The notes under the pieces were generated by a model, which worked only from the letters and a program-made list of their open reading frames with translations, did not search any database and was not told the DNA's origin. Source: DASROJ01 sp035646975 (GTDB lineage Bacteria > Acidobacteriota > Polarisedimenticolia > JACPZX01 > DASXTC01). From it: a DNA stretch of 9,609 nucleotides. The stretch is from NCBI GenBank assembly GCA_035646975.1, contig DASROJ010000388.1, forward strand, positions 1-9,609, written 5' to 3'. Below are positions 7,434 through 9,609 of this stretch, piece after piece (position 1 is the first letter of the stretch; the number at the start of each line of letters is the position of its first letter). A program made the position numbers and the translations under genes.

Positions 7434-8796
7434 AATCGAACTTCTTCATCTTGTAACGCAGCGCATCGCGGGAGATGCCCAGCAGCCGGGCGGCGCGTGT
7501 CTGGTTGCCTCGAGTCCTGCCGAGGGCCTGTTTCACCATCTCGCGCTCCAGCACCTTGAGCGACACTCCGTCCTCCGGAAGATTGAACCGATCCCCATCG
7601 CAGTCGCCAATCGCCGGACGGTTGAGGATTTCAGCCGGGAGATCCTCCACGTCGAGCAGATCCTTGGTTTCGAGGATCATCGCGCGCTCGATCACGTTTC
7701 GCAGCTCGCGCACATTGCCGGGCCATGGGTAGGCAGCCAGCCGGCCGGTGGCCTCCTCGGTCAGCCCCCGCGTCCGCTTCTTGAACTCCCTGTTGAACAT
7801 GTCGATGAAGTGTTTCGCCAGCAGCGGGATGTCCTCCGGACGTCCGCGCAGCGGCGGAAGGTTGATGGGAATGACCTTCAGCCGGTAATAGAGATCCTCC
7901 CGGAACCGGCCTTCGGCCACCGACTTTTCGAGGTCCCGGTTGGTGGCGGCAATCACGCGGACATCGACCTTGATGTCCTTGATGCCGCCGACGTGCCTGA
8001 AGGTCTTTTCCTGGAGGAATCTGAGCAGCTTTGACTGCAGCGCAACGCCCATGTCGCCGATTTCATCGAGGAATATCGTTCCGCCATCCGCGAGCTCGAA
8101 CAATCCCTGTTTCTGCCTTCGTGCGTCGGTGAAGGAACCCTGCTCGTGTCCCATCAACTCGCTTTCGAGAAGCGTCTCGGGCAGCGCCGTGCAGGTGATG
8201 TTCATGAAAGGACGGTTGGCGCGATCGCTGGCGTAATGGATCGCCTTGGCGACGAGGTCCTTGCCCGTGCCGCTCTCGCCCATGATGAGAACGGTCGTCG
8301 CCGCCGATCTCCCGATCTTGCCGATGAGCTGGCGGACCTCGTCGATCCCGGGACTCTTCCCCAGGAGGCTGGTGGGGCCGTAGCGCTCCTTCTGTCTCGA
8401 CCGCCACGAACGCAGCTCGCGCTGCATCCTGGAGTCCTCCAGCGCCTTCGAGATCCGCATCGACAGCTCGTCCTGGTTGAACGGCTTGTTGATGTAGTCG
8501 AACGCGCCCAGCTTGATCGCCTCCACCGCGGTTTCCACCGTGCTGTATGCGGTCATCAGGATGACCGGCACGTCCGAGTGGGTCGGCAGGAATCGTCGCA
8601 GCACATCGATGCCGGTGGTGTCCGGCAGGCGATGGTCGAGCAGCAGCAGATCGACGGGGGAGTCTTCCCCGAGGGCGAGCCCCTCCTGCCCGGTTGCCGC
8701 TTCCGCCACGTCGTACCCTTCGCGCTCCAGGCGCTCGCGAAGCGTCCAGCGAAGGAGCTTTTCATCCTCGATGATCAGTATCCGCTCGTTGTGCAT
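7423..8796 (-). CDS. NtrC-family sigma-54-dependent response regulator
   Basis: This 457-residue protein has the full NtrC layout. The receiver domain (about 4-120) has acidic residues E10/D11, phosphoacceptor D54, T82 and K104. The AAA+ domain (about 143-375) has Walker A GESGTGKD at 173-180, Walker B with D244/E245, the arginine-finger region GRFREDLYYRL from 296, and WPGNVREL at 358-365. A Fis-type helix-turn-helix (about 415-453) includes GNQTRAARLLGISRDALRYK. The loop contacting sigma-54 reads GSFTDA (220-225) instead of GAFTGA; F and T are kept, so activation by sigma-54 remains likely. The frame is open much further upstream, but ATG 8796 begins exactly at the receiver domain and has GAGG just ahead of it. 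No sensor kinase adjoins: the upstream neighbour is divergent and the downstream one convergent. A sigma-54 promoter lies about 45 bases upstream, suggesting autoregulation. Target genes are unknown. Confidence 0.95.
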   Translation of the reverse strand: MHNERILIIEDEKLLRWTLRERLEREGYDVAEAATGQEGLALGEDSPVDLLLLDHRLPDTTGIDVLRRFLPTHSDVPVILMTAYSTVETAVEAIKLGAFDYINKPFNQDELSMRISKALEDSRMQRELRSWRSRQKERYGPTSLLGKSPGIDEVRQLIGKIGRSAATTVLIMGESGTGKDLVAKAIHYASDRANRPFMNITCTALPETLLESELMGHEQGSFTDARRQKQGLFELADGGTIFLDEIGDMGVALQSKLLRFLQEKTFRHVGGIKDIKVDVRVIAATNRDLEKSVAEGRFREDLYYRLKVIPINLPPLRGRPEDIPLLAKHFIDMFNREFKKRTRGLTEEATGRLAAYPWPGNVRELRNVIERAMILETKDLLDVEDLPAEILNRPAIGDCDGDRFNLPEDGVSLKVLEREMVKQALGRTRGNQTRAARLLGISRDALRYKMKKFDFTR

Positions 8797-8840
8797 ATCG
8801 CCTCGCGTGTCGTAATGCCTGCGTCTCTTCGGAAGAGAAC

Positions 8841-8856
8841 GGCAACTCCCGTGCCA
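8841..8856 (-). promoter_or_regulatory. Sigma-54 (-24/-12) promoter of the response regulator gene
   Basis: On the minus strand the bases read TGGCACGGGAGTTGCC. This matches the sigma-54 consensus (TGGCAC-G-N4-TTGC) at every defined position, with the required ten bases between GG and GC. The predicted transcription start is near 8830, giving a leader of about 34 bases before ATG 8796. It drives the gene for a sigma-54 activator, so self-activation or control by another such activator is expected. Confidence 0.75.
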
Positions 8857-8886
8857 CCGCCGGGAAGCGGATTTGCCTGCAGTCCG

Positions 8887-8900
8887 GGTGAATTCGCACC
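8887..8900. promoter_or_regulatory. Weak secondary dyad, possible second activator site
   Basis: GGTGAATTCGCACC has 4-bp inverted arms (GGTG/CACC). Its centre is 32 bases, about three helical turns, from the centre of the stronger dyad at 8916-8935, and both contain GGTG/CACC cores. The arms are short enough to occur by chance in this base composition. Confidence 0.25.
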
Positions 8901-8915
8901 GATATCCCGGGGCAA

Positions 8916-8935
8916 GACACCCATCGGTGGGTGTC
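8916..8935. promoter_or_regulatory. Perfect inverted repeat, candidate enhancer (UAS) for a sigma-54 activator
   Basis: GACACCCATCGGTGGGTGTC has perfect 8-bp arms around a four-base centre. It lies about 95 bases upstream of the predicted start of the regulator transcript and about 85 bases upstream of the possible start for the feoB-like gene. That is the usual distance for the upstream dimer-binding sites of NtrC-type activators. Assignment to the regulator encoded here is inference from position and symmetry. Confidence 0.55.
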
Positions 8936-8983
8936 AGCGCGCAGGTCCGGCGTCCGGAGCCGGCCAGCATCGCGGCGACCCGG

Positions 8984-8999
8984 TGGCATGTCGCGTGCA
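8984..8999 (+). promoter_or_regulatory. Sigma-54-like element facing the feoB-like gene
   Basis: TGGCATGTCGCGTGCA keeps the invariant GG and GC separated by ten bases. It departs from the consensus at two positions (T for C after TGGCA, G for the first T of TTGC). The predicted start is near 9010, leaving only about 12 leader bases, just enough for the ribosome binding site at 9011-9016. The match is weaker than the minus-strand promoter and may be chance. Confidence 0.35.
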
Positions 9000-9010
9000 G
9001 CGGGACGATT

Positions 9011-9016
9011 GGGAGG
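9011..9016 (+). promoter_or_regulatory. Ribosome binding site that sets the GTG start of the feoB-like gene
   Basis: GGGAGG lies five bases before GTG 9022 and eight before GTG 9025, both in the frame that encodes the G domain. The ATG at 9017 is in another frame and too close to the site. One of the two tandem GTG codons is therefore the likely start. Confidence 0.6.
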
Positions 9017-9021
9017 ATGCC

Positions 9022-9609
9022 GTGGTGGAATCCGCTGCACCGAGTCGTGTTGCCCTCATCGGCAATCCAAACGTCGGCAAGAGCGTCATTTTCGGGCTGC
9101 TCACCGGACGGTACGCGGCCGTCAGCAATTATCCCGGGACGACGGTCGAAGTGGCGCAGGGGTTCATGACCATCGATGGCCGCCAGGTGTCCCTCGTCGA
9201 CACACCCGGCGCCAACGGGCTGCTGCCGCAATCCGAGGATGAGCGGGTGACCCGGGACCTGCTGCTCGAGTCTCCCGTGACCGTCCTGCAGGTGGCCGAT
9301 GCCAAGAACCTGCCGCGCGCGCTGGCGATGACGGCGCAGATCGCCGAAGCCGGCCTGCCGTCGGTCCTGTGCCTCAACATGTCGGACGAGGCGGGAAGCC
9401 TCGGGATCGACATCGACGTGGAAGCTCTCTCGACATGCCTCGGGATCGATGTCGTTCCTACCGTGGCGACACAGAGAACCGGGGTCTGGCGGCTGCCCGA
9501 GCTGCTGGCCTCCGCCCGTGTCTCCACCCTGAGAATCGATTACGGCCCGGAAATCGAGCAGGCCGCGCTGCGCATCGAGGCTCTGCTTCCCCCCGCCTCG
9601 ATGGCGCCC
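9022..9609 (+). CDS. feoB: FeoB-type GTPase (ferrous iron transporter B family), N-terminal part, cut by the window
   Basis: The visible 196 codons are the cytosolic G domain of a FeoB-family protein; the membrane part lies beyond the window. Counting from GTG 9022, the P-loop is GNPNVGKS (14-21), followed by VIFGLLTG. The switch I region is SNYPGTTVE with the G2 Thr, G3 is DTPG, and G4 is NMSD within NMSDEA, very close to the NMxDEA of FeoB. The G5 region (VATQRTG) is less canonical. Typical FeoB has NWPG and DLPG where this has NYPG and DTPG, so it belongs to a divergent subgroup, and ferrous iron as cargo is an assumption. No feoA-like gene precedes it: the gene starts directly at the regulatory region shared with the divergent sigma-54 activator, with two tandem GTG codons as possible starts. 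Nothing downstream can be judged. Confidence 0.85.
   Translation, partial: MVESAAPSRVALIGNPNVGKSVIFGLLTGRYAAVSNYPGTTVEVAQGFMTIDGRQVSLVDTPGANGLLPQSEDERVTRDLLLESPVTVLQVADAKNLPRALAMTAQIAEAGLPSVLCLNMSDEAGSLGIDIDVEALSTCLGIDVVPTVATQRTGVWRLPELLASARVSTLRIDYGPEIEQAALRIEALLPPASMAP

Noticed and set aside
9017..9019. ATG 9017 as the start of the GTPase gene
   Set aside because: It is out of frame with the G domain and directly abuts the ribosome binding site.
8797..9231. A longer version of the regulator starting at 9231
   Set aside because: The extra 145 residues have no domain, overlap the divergent feoB-like gene and run across the sigma-54 promoter; the receiver domain begins at the ATG at 8796.

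Overview
The window looks like chromosome from a G+C-rich Gram-negative (diderm) bacterium. The evidence is a TamB/Omp85-type envelope gene, a pair of exported M16 peptidases, a sigma-54 activator and a FeoB-type GTPase. Base composition is high in G+C throughout, coding is dense, and no mobile element, tRNA, rRNA or CRISPR array is visible. The gene content would suit Acidobacteriota, Desulfobacterota or a related group, but the phylum cannot be fixed from the sequence alone.

Layout. Bases 1-4248 (minus strand) are one open frame for a TamB-like protein. After its TamB C-terminal domain it continues through a proline-rich hinge into what reads as the start of an Omp85-type POTRA domain, and it runs off the left edge. 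A 101-base divergent gap follows, with an extended -10 promoter candidate for the plus strand. Bases 4350-7368 (plus strand) form a probable three-gene operon: a catalytic M16 metallopeptidase, an overlapping M16 homologue without the zinc site, and a small secreted six-cysteine protein. A large dyad at 7373-7433 sits between the operon and the convergent gene for an NtrC-family sigma-54 activator (7423-8796, minus). A 225-base divergent regulatory region (8797-9021) follows, then the start of a feoB-like gene (9022 to the right edge, plus).

How they may work together. TamB/TamA-type proteins move lipid or outer-membrane protein across the periplasm. The M16 pair resembles known two-subunit peptidases in which one subunit carries the zinc site and the other the substrate-binding R/Y pair. 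Its natural clients would be periplasmic peptides, and the co-encoded Cys-rich protein is a possible one. The activator gene has a -24/-12 promoter matching the sigma-54 consensus and no neighbouring histidine kinase. A perfect 20-bp dyad lies about midway between that promoter and a weaker sigma-54-like element facing feoB, so the activator may control itself and the GTPase gene from one shared site.

The observations most worth following up are the TamB-POTRA fusion, the divergent sigma-54 control region, and the M16 pair with its small Cys-rich partner and repeated hairpins.
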